A stretch of 64,000 nt of DNA. It comes from Candidatus Kryptoniota bacterium. GTDB taxonomy: Bacteria > Bacteroidota > Ignavibacteria > Kryptoniales > JAKASW01. Position numbers and translations under genes: made by a program. Below the pieces are notes generated by a model, which had not been told where the DNA came from, searched no databases, and saw nothing but the letters and a program-made list of their open reading frames with translations. The stretch covers positions 124,001 through 188,000 of the forward strand of contig JAHECO010000004.1 in NCBI GenBank assembly GCA_024641705.1, in the 5' to 3' direction. Shown here in pieces: positions 42,036 to 50,542 of this stretch (positions are counted from its first letter, which is position 1; every line of letters starts with the position of its first letter).

Positions 42036-43391
42036 ATGGCCGAGATCCTGAATGCACTCGTCGTCGACGATGAAAAGAACGTATCGGACCTTCTAAAGCT
42101 CCAGCTTGACGAAACAGGTTTCTCGGTAGACGTAGCCAACGACGGTGCGGCGGGGATAAACAAGATTCAGGCGAAGAGGTACGACGTCATACTGCTCGAC
42201 CTCAAGATGCCTCGGGTAAACGGGATAGAAGTCCTCAAGTTCGCGAAAGAAAACCAGCCGGACGCGCAGGTACTCATACTTACCGGATACGGCGATATCA
42301 AGACTGCCGTCGACACGATCAAGATGGGCGCCTTCGATTTCATTCCGAAGCCTTACAATTTCGACGAGCTCATGGTCTCGGTGAAGAACGCGCTGGAGAT
42401 GCGGCGTCTCATCGTTGACAACAAGGTGATGAAGATGCAGATCGGCCAGGGAAAATTCGATCTCGTCGGCCAGAGCCCGGCCCTGCAGAAAGTCGTAGAA
42501 GTCGCCCTGAAGGTTGCCCCGAGCGACGCGTCGGTGATGATCACGGGTCCGAGCGGATCGGGAAAGGAGCTGATTGCCCACCTCATCCACGACAAAAGCG
42601 AGCGGTCGAAGAAGCCGTTCGTCGCGCTCAACTGCGCATCCATTCCCGACACGCTTATCGAGAGCGAGCTCTTCGGACACGAGAAGGGGGCGTTCACGGA
42701 TGCTCATTCGCTCAAACAGGGGCTGGCGGAGATCGCCGACGGAGGAACCCTGTTTCTGGACGAAGTCGGCGACATCAGCAGTATGGTGCAACCCAAGCTT
42801 CTCCGTTTCATAGAGACGGGCACGTTCAGGCGCGTCGGCGGAACCGTCGAGATGAGCGTCAACGTCAGGATCCTCTCCGCGACGAACAAGGACCTCGAGC
42901 GGGAGGCCGAGGAGGGGAAATTCCGGGAAGACCTTTTGTATAGACTCAACGTCGTCCACGTGGAGGTGCCGCCGCTCGGTCAGCGCAGAGAGGACATACC
43001 GCTCCTCGTTGAGCACTTCCTTACGAAGAAGCAGCACGCACGCCGTGCTAAGAGAATATCCAGGGAAGCGATTAAGATGCTGATGGAATACGATTGGCCC
43101 GGCAACATCCGCGAGCTCGAGAACGTCATCGAGCGGGCAGCGATACTTGCGACCGGGGACGAGATTACGCCAGAGTTCATCGCGCTCACCTCGAAGACGA
43201 AGTCCACAGACCTGCGCAGGATACCGACGCGGCTGTCACTCGCGGAGCTGGAGAAGATACATATCGAGAACGTCCTCAAGGCGAACAACTTCAACCGAAA
43301 CAAGTCCGCCAAAGCGCTGGGCATCAGCCTGAAGACGCTTTACCTCAAGATCAAACACTACGACATCGAAACGCCAAACGGCAAGGGGTAA
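42036..43391 (+). CDS. NtrC-family response regulator with variant GAFTDA loop
   Basis: The receiver domain (about 5-118) has D11-D12, phospho-acceptor D55 (LLDLKMPR), T83 and K105. The AAA+ domain has Walker A GPSGSGKE (171-178), ELFGHEKGAFTDAH (GAFTGA loop as GAFTDA, 218-223), Walker B GGTLFLDEVGD, and the arginine finger region FREDLLYRLNVVHVEVPPL. A Fis-type helix-turn-helix ends it (KANNFNRNKSAKALGISLKTLYLKIKHY). Such proteins remodel sigma54-RNA polymerase. Replacing the second Gly of GAFTGA, the sigma54-contact loop, by Asp could alter activation, although some natural family members vary here. The kinase is not in the window. Confidence 0.92.
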   Translation: MAEILNALVVDDEKNVSDLLKLQLDETGFSVDVANDGAAGINKIQAKRYDVILLDLKMPRVNGIEVLKFAKENQPDAQVLILTGYGDIKTAVDTIKMGAFDFIPKPYNFDELMVSVKNALEMRRLIVDNKVMKMQIGQGKFDLVGQSPALQKVVEVALKVAPSDASVMITGPSGSGKELIAHLIHDKSERSKKPFVALNCASIPDTLIESELFGHEKGAFTDAHSLKQGLAEIADGGTLFLDEVGDISSMVQPKLLRFIETGTFRRVGGTVEMSVNVRILSATNKDLEREAEEGKFREDLLYRLNVVHVEVPPLGQRREDIPLLVEHFLTKKQHARRAKRISREAIKMLMEYDWPGNIRELENVIERAAILATGDEITPEFIALTSKTKSTDLRRIPTRLSLAELEKIHIENVLKANNFNRNKSAKALGISLKTLYLKIKHYDIETPNGKG

Positions 43392-43499
43392 TTCCGCGCC
43401 CGCCGTCTTCCGGCGATCTTGACTCCACTCAGAATTTACATTTCCAAAAAGCTGTCGACACAGAGTCCAGGCCTTTCAAGTAAATGCCGCCGGGCTGCC

Positions 43500-43549
43500 G
43501 GGGCCGGCGATGCGTCAGTTTGGCCGCATGGGAGCGTCTCGCCGGCCCC
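43500..43549. terminator. long GC-rich inverted repeat between convergent genes
   Basis: GGGGCCGGCGA (43500-43510) pairs perfectly with TCGCCGGCCCC (43539-43549). Inside it ATGCG (43510-43514) pairs with CGCAT (43525-43529). It lies between the regulator gene end and the pstS end, so it could terminate both strands. No T-run follows, so a structured RNA remains possible. Confidence 0.55.
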
Positions 43550-43571
43550 GTGAATCGGCACGGGTGGAGAT

Positions 43572-44618
43572 CTACTTCAGAATTGGCTTGCTGTTGTAGG
43601 TTACCGATCTCAACTTCTGGATATCGAGCTTCCGGATTTGTTCCGGAAGGGGAGCATAGTCGAGATCTGCGGAATATTTCTGCCCCTCGGTGACGGCCCA
43701 ATGCATGAACTCGAGCACGGCCTTTGCCCGATTGTAGTTCGCCTGCTCCTTGTAAACGAGCAGCCAGGTTGCACTCGAGATGGGGTAGGAGTCTTTACCC
43801 GGTGCATTTGTTATGGAGAACCGCAGGTCTGCGGGAAGAGTTTTCGCGGCGTTGCCCAGAGCCGCGGTGACGCCCGGGATGGAGGGGTGAACGTACACTC
43901 CGGCGGCGTTCTTTATGTCGGCGAATGCTATTTCGTTCTGGAGAGCGTAGATGAGCTCCACATACCCTATCGCACCAGGCGTGCGGGATACCTGACCTGA
44001 GACACCGTCATTTCCCTTACCACCGATCCCCACGGGCCAGTTGAGGCTCGTCGATTTGCCGACCTTCCCGCTCCACCCGGAGCTGACTTTGGAGAGGTAG
44101 TCGGCAAAAATATATGTCGTTCCGCTCCCGTCGGCACGGTGCACGACCAGTATTCTCGTGTTCGGAAAGTTCACTCCCGGATTGAGTCCTTTAATCCTTG
44201 CGTCGTCCCATGAGGTGATCTTCCCGAGGTAAATATCCGCTACCGTTGGGCCGTCAAACTTCAAGGCCCGGGTAACTCCGGGGATGTTGTAGACGACCAC
44301 CACTGCTCCGAGCGTTTCCGGGATGTGGAGGACTTCTCCGTGTGCCTTCTTCGCATCCGCCAGCTGCTCTTCGGTCATCGGTGCGTCGCTGGCGCCGAAA
44401 TCGACGGTGCCTGCGACGAGCTGTCTTATTCCGCCGCCGCTGCCGATTGCCTGGTAGTTGATCTGCGCATCCGGCTTAATCTTGTGGTATTCGCTGGACC
44501 ACTTTGAAATGAGTGGGTAGGGGAACGTTGCTCCCGCCCCGTTGAGGATCGTCTGTCCCTTCGCCGCGGCCATCGACACGAGGACGACGACGAAGGCTGT
44601 CACGACTCGCCTTAGCAT
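43572..44618 (-). CDS. pstS: phosphate ABC transporter substrate-binding protein PstS (copy 1)
   Basis: A periplasmic phosphate receptor. The signal peptide spans about 1-21 (MLRRVVTAFVVVLVSMAAAKGQ). Mature ILNGAGATFPYPLISKWSSEYH, the phosphate-contact block INYQAIGSGGGIRQLVAGTVDFGASDAPMTEEQL, HRADGSGTTYIFADYL and TPGAIGYVELIYALQ are PstS signatures. Length is 348 residues. It has its own Pho-type promoter directly upstream. A second PstS lies upstream on the same strand; the two differ enough (for example Asn-to-Asp and loop changes) to be old paralogues. pstCAB and phoU are absent from the window. Confidence 0.96.
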   Translation of the reverse strand: MLRRVVTAFVVVLVSMAAAKGQTILNGAGATFPYPLISKWSSEYHKIKPDAQINYQAIGSGGGIRQLVAGTVDFGASDAPMTEEQLADAKKAHGEVLHIPETLGAVVVVYNIPGVTRALKFDGPTVADIYLGKITSWDDARIKGLNPGVNFPNTRILVVHRADGSGTTYIFADYLSKVSSGWSGKVGKSTSLNWPVGIGGKGNDGVSGQVSRTPGAIGYVELIYALQNEIAFADIKNAAGVYVHPSIPGVTAALGNAAKTLPADLRFSITNAPGKDSYPISSATWLLVYKEQANYNRAKAVLEFMHWAVTEGQKYSADLDYAPLPEQIRKLDIQKLRSVTYNSKPILK

Positions 44619-44707
44619 GTCTGGTCTCCTGACAATTTGTTAGAATAATTGTTTTGTGAAATTCGGAATATCAAAATCGCGCACAATTTGCCCTTATGCT
44701 CGCTATT

Positions 44708-44750
44708 AATTTAGCAAGGCGGTGTGACATTCGGGTTAATCTGGTGTTAA
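44708..44750 (-). promoter_or_regulatory. Pho-type promoter of pstS copy 1
   Basis: On the minus strand three 7-base repeats, TTAACAC, TTAACCC and GTCACAC, begin at an 11-bp period (plus-strand starts 44744, 44733, 44722). Eight bases later comes TAAATT (44713-44708) as -10. This is the geometry of PhoB/PhoP boxes. The porin promoter at 47182-47224 has the same layout and the same sequence ahead of the first repeat (ACAAATCC). Confidence 0.75.
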
Positions 44751-45032
44751 GGATTTGTGAAGGACCGATGGAGTACTTACGACGAAGGCCCGAAGGATTG
44801 TTTCTATTTTCTTTGCGTCTTCGCGCCTCCCGTTCATTAATATCAAAAGAGGATACACGGGATGCCGCGCTTGTGCGCCGGCCCGTCCGCCGAAACGGCG
44901 TGGAGGCGGAAGCGCCCCAGCACGCAGGCGCAAGGCGGCATTTGCGGTGAAACGCAGGGAAAAAAATAGCGGAGCCGCAGTTATTAGGCTGCAGGCCCCG
45001 CATCCTCTTGCCCCAAAAACGGGAAGCTTGAC
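44751..45032. other. intergenic region between the two pstS genes
   Basis: Together with 44619-44750 this is a 414-bp gap. Besides the Pho promoter it holds a GC-rich segment around 44864-44942 with several imperfect inverted repeats (TGCCGCGCTTGTGCGCC against GGCGCAAGGCGGCA; GTCCGCCGAAACGGCG). This is probably folded RNA at the end of the pstS copy 2 transcript. No coding frame is convincing. Confidence 0.4.
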
Positions 45033-46076
45033 TTACATCAGGCTCTTGCCTTTGTAGTTGACTTTACGGAGGAGGTTGAGCTCCATCTTCTGGATAGGCT
45101 TCGGTATGGGAGCGTAGTCCAGAGCGGGTTCCATTTCCTGTCCCTTCGTGAGAACCCAGTGAAGGAACTGCACGGTCTCTTTGGCAACTTTGTAGTCGGT
45201 CTGATTGACGTAAACGATCAACCAGGTGGCGCTTGAGATCGGGTAGGACGATTTGCCGGGAGCGTTGGTGATAGAGAACCTCAGATCCTTGGGGACGATT
45301 TTGGCAGCATTCGCCGCGGCATCGCTGACGCTCTTTATTGTCGGGTGGATGAACTCGCCCGCCGCGTTCTTCACCGAGCCGAACGGAACGTTGTTCTGCA
45401 GAGCATATATCAGAGTTATGTAACCGATGGAGTAGGGGGTTTGCTCGAGCTGTCCGGTAACTCCCTGGTTCCCTTTCGCGCCGATGCCTGCGGGCCAGTT
45501 CACGCTTGTGCCTTTACCGACCTTGTCCTTCCACTCCTTAGATACTTTGCAGAGGTAGTCGACGAAGATGTACGTGTCTCCGCTGCCGTCGGAACGGTGG
45601 ACGACGATGATCGGCTTGTTCGGAAGGTCGACTCCGGGGTTCAGTGCTTTGAGTTCCGGGTTATCCCATGTTGTGATCTGGCCGAGGAAGATCTTCGCGA
45701 TCGCGTCGCCTGTGAACTTGAGGGTGGCGCTGACGCCTGGAGTGTTGTACGAAATTGCGACCGCTCCCATCGCCTCCGGAAGATGAACCACGGCGCCGTG
45801 CGCCTTCTCCGCTGCTGCGATCTGTTCGTCGTTCAGCGGCGCGTCGCTGGCGCCTATCTCTACCGTACCGGCAAGTAACTGTCTGATCCCGCCGCCGCTC
45901 CCGATGGCCTGGTAATTGAACTCCACATCCGAATGATTCTTATGGTAAACATCCGACCATTTCGAAAACATCGGGTAGATGAAAGTCGACCCCGCACCGT
46001 TGATCAGCGTTTGTGCGTTGACCATCGCGGTTGAAACGAGGACGGCAGCTAGAGCGATTAAAACCTTTCTAAGCAT
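45033..46076 (-). CDS. pstS: phosphate ABC transporter substrate-binding protein PstS (copy 2)
   Basis: A second PstS of 347 residues with a signal peptide (MLRKVLIALAAVLVSTAMVNAQ). Its blocks are LINGAGSTFIYPMFSKWSDVYHK, FNYQAIGSGGGIRQLLAGTVEIGASDAPLNDEQI, HRSDGSGDTYIFVDYL and TPYSIGYITLIYALQ. It is clearly paralogous to copy 1. ATG 46076 is chosen for AGAGGAG upstream and for agreement with copy 1 (both begin MLR). It lies 70 bp after the porin gene on the same strand with no Pho box between, so porin and this pstS are probably one transcript: outer-membrane entry plus periplasmic capture. Confidence 0.96.
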   Translation of the reverse strand: MLRKVLIALAAVLVSTAMVNAQTLINGAGSTFIYPMFSKWSDVYHKNHSDVEFNYQAIGSGGGIRQLLAGTVEIGASDAPLNDEQIAAAEKAHGAVVHLPEAMGAVAISYNTPGVSATLKFTGDAIAKIFLGQITTWDNPELKALNPGVDLPNKPIIVVHRSDGSGDTYIFVDYLCKVSKEWKDKVGKGTSVNWPAGIGAKGNQGVTGQLEQTPYSIGYITLIYALQNNVPFGSVKNAAGEFIHPTIKSVSDAAANAAKIVPKDLRFSITNAPGKSSYPISSATWLIVYVNQTDYKVAKETVQFLHWVLTKGQEMEPALDYAPIPKPIQKMELNLLRKVNYKGKSLM

Positions 46077-46146
46077 CACTTTGCTCCTCTCTCTTTTAGT
46101 TCTTATCATTTGAATTAAACTCTGGTGCATTCAATATACCGCTTTT

Positions 46147-47154
46147 TCAGAAGCTGATGTAGAACGTCATTCTCGCGAGCACGTCGGGGTTTGATCCGGA
46201 AAGACCGTAGGACGTATACTCGACATTAGGCATGAAGTGGACGTTCTTCTTGGCGGTCCAGTCGAAGCCGGCGAGAATGAAGCTCTGTGTGCTTGTACCG
46301 ATCGTCGTGTTCTTGAACGTGCCGCTCGTTATCGGCGTGTAGTTGTCGTATCTCGCGACGAAGCGGAAGTTGTCCATGAGAGCAACCCAACCGTTCAGAC
46401 TGAGGCCGTTCCTGCTGAGCGTGGAGCCGTCCGGCGCCGATTTGGCGACCGAGTTTATGAAGTACTGCGCGCCGAGGCTGAAGTCGTTGTTCGAATAGTT
46501 AACAATGACGTCGCCGGTCGTTACGTCCGCTCCTCCAGCGGCACCGGAATATTGACCGTTGAGCAGGACCACCAGTTCCTTCATGGGCTTGTATTGAATG
46601 TAAAGATATCCGGTCTTGTACCTGTATTTCAGATCGCTCATGGCGCTGTTCCCGCTGTTGTTGCCGAGGAGCAATCCGGCGGAAAACTCATCCGAGAACT
46701 TCTGGTTGAATGAAATTCCCATATCTCTGGACGACGAGATCCCGTGCAGATCCTGAATGGTCTTTTCAAGAGGACGATAGCCGAAGATTCCTTCAGCCAT
46801 GTTGATCTCGGGGGTTCCCTGCAAACCGATTATGATATTCCCGCCGTCGGTGACGTTGTTTATCTTGAACCACGCGTCCTTGACCATCGTGGTAAGTTTA
46901 CCGTTGGTAAGGCTCGATGCGCCGGGATCCGATTCCAGACGGAATCTTGCCATGACATCCTGTGTGATGTCATAATCGGCAGTAAGGTAGATTCTCCTGT
47001 AATCGAACGCCTGCATGTTTTTCTGTGTTGCATCGTGGTTGTTCATGGTGTAGTAGTAATCACCGAAGAACAAGCCCGAGAACTTCGGAAGATTCTGGGC
47101 AAACGATACTCCTGCAAACAGCAGAAGAGCCGCAAAGACGTAAATTGATCGCAT
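46147..47154 (-). CDS. outer-membrane porin, probably phosphate-inducible (OprP/OprO-like)
   Basis: The 335-residue protein has a signal peptide (MRSIYVFAALLLFAGVSFAQ). About 14-16 alternating amphipathic beta strands follow (FSGLFFGDYYYTMNN, RRIYLTADYDITQDVMARFRLE, AWFKINNVTDGGNIIIGLQGTPE), and it ends on Phe (LARMTFYISF), the outer-membrane insertion signal. Size and style resemble phosphate-selective porin families. Its Pho-type promoter and the pstS gene behind it support a phosphate-starvation role. Substrate selectivity cannot be read from sequence. Confidence 0.85.
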   Translation of the reverse strand: MRSIYVFAALLLFAGVSFAQNLPKFSGLFFGDYYYTMNNHDATQKNMQAFDYRRIYLTADYDITQDVMARFRLESDPGASSLTNGKLTTMVKDAWFKINNVTDGGNIIIGLQGTPEINMAEGIFGYRPLEKTIQDLHGISSSRDMGISFNQKFSDEFSAGLLLGNNSGNSAMSDLKYRYKTGYLYIQYKPMKELVVLLNGQYSGAAGGADVTTGDVIVNYSNNDFSLGAQYFINSVAKSAPDGSTLSRNGLSLNGWVALMDNFRFVARYDNYTPITSGTFKNTTIGTSTQSFILAGFDWTAKKNVHFMPNVEYTSYGLSGSNPDVLARMTFYISF

Positions 47155-47181
47155 GAGGTTTCTTGCTCCTTTTTTGACAAT

Positions 47182-47224
47182 AATCTACCCTAATGCTGTA
47201 ACTTGGGTGTTAAAAGTGTGTTAA
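47182..47224 (-). promoter_or_regulatory. Pho-type promoter of the porin-pstS2 unit
   Basis: Minus-strand repeats TTAACAC, TTAACAC and GTTACAG start at an exact 11-bp period (plus-strand starts 47218, 47207, 47196). After 8 bases comes TAGATT (47187-47182). This matches the pstS copy 1 promoter base for base in spacing. Confidence 0.78.
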
Positions 47225-47349
47225 GGATTTGTAAACCGGGGTGGAAAGGCCGCAGCAATGGCTCTGAGGGGAAAAACGGAATGGTGGAATGTTGGAATAG
47301 GGAGCAGGTGGCCGGGAGGCGAGTCACGGCCACCTGTTGAGCCCGGCGG

Positions 47350-48711
47350 TCACATTCTGCTTATTGAGTCGAAGAACTTGACGAACGTCTTGACGCCGAC
47401 CGAGAACTGCCCGAAATCGAAGTTTTCGTTCGGGGCGTGGTAGCCATGCTCGGGAAGGCTCAGGCCCATCATGGTTATCGGAGCCTTCAGATACTTGTCC
47501 ATGGTTACGACGGCGCCGATGGAGCCTCCTTCACGAATGAACGTCGGCTTCTTCCCGAACGCGAATTGTACAGCGTCGGAGGCGGCCTTTGCAACCGGTC
47601 CGGAGAAATCCCCGAGATAGGGGCCGAGAGTACTCGCAGGCTTTACAACGACATCCGGATTCAGCTTCTTCACGTAGGCTGTGAGGAGCCTGAGCACTTT
47701 CTGCGGCGACTGTTTCGGAACGAGGCGCATGCTGATCTTCGCCTCCGCCCTCGGTGGTACGACTGTTTTCACGCCCGGCCCGGAGTACCCGCCGACAATG
47801 CCGTGGACCTCGAGAGTCGGCATTCCCCAAATTCTCGTCAACACGTCGGCGGGTTTCTTCGCGCGCATGCTCTTGAAGCCGTGGACCTTCTGGAAGTTGC
47901 TCACCTTGAACCCGCTGGCGAGAAAGTTCTGGAGTTCCTTCTTCTTCAGCGGTACCACGTCGTCGTAGAAGTGCGGTATCTTCACCTTGCCCGTCTTCGC
48001 ATCGTAGAGCTGCGAGATAAGCTGCGCGAGCTCGCCTACCGGGTTTCTGGCCGCGCCTCCGGTCACTCCTGAGTGCGCGTCGTTAGTGCCGGTCTCCAGG
48101 TGAAGCGTCACGCCTTGCAGCCCACGGAGTCCGTAGGTGATTGCCGGTTTCGTGCGGTCGAGCCAGAGCGTATCCGAAACCACGATGACATCCGACTTCA
48201 GCTTGTCCTTCTTCGCTTTGATGAGCGTCTCGAAATTCGGACTTCCGATTTCTTCTTCGAATTCCCAGATGAAGTTTATGTTTATCGGCATGCTGTTCAG
48301 TCGAGCATAGTTCGCGGCGTATAGTACGGTCATCGCCGGTCCTTTGTCGTCGGTGGTGCCGCGGCCGTAGTACGTATCTCCTTCCACCTGGAACCTGAAA
48401 GGCTCCCGCACCCATTCCGGCTCGTTTGCAGGCTGGACGTCGAGGTGGTTGTAGATTGAAACCGTCTTGTTCCGGGGGAGGGATCCGAATTTCGCGATCA
48501 CTCCATGGCTTCCGCCGGTCGCCACGATCTCGGCCGTGCCGCCCATCGACTCGACGATCAGCTTGGCCTTCTCGGCGCCGCGAAGCATGTCGGCCTTGTG
48601 GGACGGATCCATAGAGATTGTCTGAATCTCGACCATCTCCTTTAGTGTATTCTCGAAGTCCGCCCTTGATGCCTGGACGTACCCATCCAGATTTGAAAGC
48701 GTGTCGCTCAT
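47350..48711 (-). CDS. M20-family dipeptidase/metallopeptidase
   Basis: A 453-residue zinc peptidase of the M20/M25/M40 type. Metal-binding blocks are SIYNHLDVQPANEPEW (first His with the following Asp), YYGRGTTDDKGPAMTVLYA (bridging Asp) and WEFEEEIGSPNFETLI (catalytic Glu pair). VVSDTLWLDRTKPAITYGLRG adds a metal Asp, and GLSLPEHGYHAPNENF supplies the last His. The lid domain contains DAHSGVTGGAARNP. These enzymes cleave dipeptides or acylated amino acids in the cytoplasm. ATG 48711 has GGAGG nine bases upstream. No signal peptide is present. The 15-residue start before the conserved part is normal for the family. Confidence 0.93.
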   Translation of the reverse strand: MSDTLSNLDGYVQASRADFENTLKEMVEIQTISMDPSHKADMLRGAEKAKLIVESMGGTAEIVATGGSHGVIAKFGSLPRNKTVSIYNHLDVQPANEPEWVREPFRFQVEGDTYYGRGTTDDKGPAMTVLYAANYARLNSMPININFIWEFEEEIGSPNFETLIKAKKDKLKSDVIVVSDTLWLDRTKPAITYGLRGLQGVTLHLETGTNDAHSGVTGGAARNPVGELAQLISQLYDAKTGKVKIPHFYDDVVPLKKKELQNFLASGFKVSNFQKVHGFKSMRAKKPADVLTRIWGMPTLEVHGIVGGYSGPGVKTVVPPRAEAKISMRLVPKQSPQKVLRLLTAYVKKLNPDVVVKPASTLGPYLGDFSGPVAKAASDAVQFAFGKKPTFIREGGSIGAVVTMDKYLKAPITMMGLSLPEHGYHAPNENFDFGQFSVGVKTFVKFFDSISRM

Positions 48712-48802
48712 CGATCTTATCCTCCTTCAGGAATATTTCGAGTTGTTTTCTTTGACTGAAAATACTAACCATCGTCAAAAGAAACATGACTTCGGTCGGT
48801 CC

Positions 48803-48840
48803 AATAAAAAAGGGGAACACCGGAATACAGGTGGTCCCCT
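48803..48840 (-). terminator. intrinsic terminator of the radical SAM gene
   Basis: On the minus strand AGGGGACCACC and GGTGTTCCCCT form an 11-bp stem with one mismatch, followed directly by a run of six to seven T. It lies 23 bp after the radical SAM stop. Confidence 0.85.
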
Positions 48841-48862
48841 CAATAAGCGAAGATGGCGTTCG

Positions 48863-50149
48863 CTATTTCACGAGTTCCTTCTCCTGCTCTTGTTCGATTT
48901 CCACTTCGTTCTTCGGAATCATCCTCAGGAAATCGCCGTACTTCATCGGTTCCTCGAGTCTGCAGGACCAGACGAGCTGCTCTCTTCCTTTGTCGTCTTT
49001 CCAGTAAGTGATATCCGGGCAGCCGTCGCACATGCTCTGGTCGCCGTTAGGCATCAGGTCGACAGGCTGTATGATCATTATCGACTGCATGTGGACCTTC
49101 CTGAACAGCCTGAGCGGGTTGGCAGCAACGTATTTCATGTACTTCCCGAGCGCGCGTCTGACCCCCTTGTCGAGGCCCCAGGTCGCAAGGAGTGTCGTCC
49201 TCCCGAGACCGAGCGCCTTCGGCGAAGCGTAGGAGATGTACCTGTCGTGTTTGTAGTGGTAGAAGGTCATCACCATTTCGAGGAATTTGTTTCCAGCGTA
49301 GCCGAATATCTTGTCTTTCGTCCCGATCCTTTCGGTGAGGAGCCACTTGAAATGGTCGGGCCTGTGCGTCCCGTTCAGGTATGCCGCCGGCTGAAAGTCG
49401 GGGTATCTCTCGCGTAATTTGGCGACCACATCCGGCGCCATTATGTCGGTGACTTCGCTCTTGTCGGAATGATAGTGTATGTCGTCCATGACGATTTTTC
49501 TGGTGCCGGCGTAATAGTCGAACGGCGTATCGGGCGTCAGATAGCGGAACAGTATGAACACCATCGTGTGCACGATATCGATGTGTCTCTGTGCCCACTC
49601 GACGAGATCGGGGACATACGGGAGAGTATCCTCATAGACGGTCGAGTTGAACGAACAGGCTATTCCTCCCTCGGCGGCGACCATCTGCGCGTAATGGAGT
49701 CTCAGCTCGTTGAGTTCGATCTCGTTCTTGCCGAGCCACTCCTTCTCACGTCCTCTTCCTTGCTTGCTGTCGATATGGAAAGTGAAACCGAAGATTCCGG
49801 CCTTTTTCAGCTCGTGGAGGAGTTCCTTTGTGAGGGCAATGCCGTTTGTGTTTATGATCGGCTTCAGTCCGCGCCGCTTTATGTCCGCTATCAGCTCGAC
49901 GATATCCGGGTAAACCAGGGGATCGCCGCCGGCGATGGAGATGCAGTCGGTCTTCCGCACGGACTGGAAGAAGTCGAGTTCGTGTTTCACATCTTCGAGA
50001 GGCTTATGGGAATTCTTCACGTTCTTTCTGTAGCAGCCGTAACAGTTCAGGTTGCACTGTGCCGTCGGTTCCAGCCAGGTTATGCCGTTGTCCGGCATCG
50101 TCCACGGCAGGCGGTACAACTCTCTTGCGTCGACAACCGGTCTATCCAT
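48863..50149 (-). CDS. radical SAM protein with C-terminal cysteine motif
   Basis: The cluster-binding motif CNLNCYGCYR (C-x3-C-x2-C, about residues 33-42) is followed by the SAM-binding ISIAGGDPLVYPDIVELI (GGE-like motif as GGD) and IINTNGIALTKELLHELKKAGIFGFTFHIDS. Near the C-terminus CDGCPDITYWKDDKGREQLVWSCRLEEP adds three cysteines that could hold an auxiliary cluster. Length is 428 residues. ATG 50149 has AAGGAGC upstream. It resembles MoaA/SPASM-like proteins that modify peptides or cofactors, but I cannot name the substrate and no precursor peptide gene is visible. It stands alone and ends at a clear terminator. Confidence 0.9.
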   Translation of the reverse strand: MDRPVVDARELYRLPWTMPDNGITWLEPTAQCNLNCYGCYRKNVKNSHKPLEDVKHELDFFQSVRKTDCISIAGGDPLVYPDIVELIADIKRRGLKPIINTNGIALTKELLHELKKAGIFGFTFHIDSKQGRGREKEWLGKNEIELNELRLHYAQMVAAEGGIACSFNSTVYEDTLPYVPDLVEWAQRHIDIVHTMVFILFRYLTPDTPFDYYAGTRKIVMDDIHYHSDKSEVTDIMAPDVVAKLRERYPDFQPAAYLNGTHRPDHFKWLLTERIGTKDKIFGYAGNKFLEMVMTFYHYKHDRYISYASPKALGLGRTTLLATWGLDKGVRRALGKYMKYVAANPLRLFRKVHMQSIMIIQPVDLMPNGDQSMCDGCPDITYWKDDKGREQLVWSCRLEEPMKYGDFLRMIPKNEVEIEQEQEKELVK

Positions 50150-50542
50150 GTCAAGCTCCTTTTCGGTATTTGTCTATACAAACTGTCAAAAGGTTTATTC
50201 GAACCGGGGGGAGAACGAAAATTGCTTCATCATCGCTGACGCGAAGATGGGACATCTCTCCGGCGGTTTTGGATTTATCTGAAAATTGAGCGCTTCAGGT
50301 GCGTCGCCGCATGCTGATACGGAAGATCGGGCGGCAGAAGTGCTTTTTTAACCCTGGTTGTCTATCTCTTCTACTATGTACAGATCGGGAGACAAGCGCT
50401 CCCATTGTGCTTATGGGATTTTAACAACCACTTTGGGAAAAGTCAAGATTAGATCGGTCGGATCTGGTCCAGCCTTGCGAAAGTTATGCTGCTCTGCAGA
50501 CTCTATGAAGTTGCTGTGCAGGGAACCTTTGCGAGGTGAACA
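50150..50542. other. 393-bp intergenic region upstream of the radical SAM gene
   Basis: It should hold the radical SAM promoter. TTGACA (minus strand, about 50192) is followed by TATAGA only 5 bp later, which is too close for a standard pair. No coding frame or strong repeat is seen in the rest. Confidence 0.35.

Noticed and set aside
50170-50200. TTGACA plus TATAGA upstream of the radical SAM gene as a promoter
   Set aside because: The two boxes are only 5 bp apart, far from the 16-18 bp needed.
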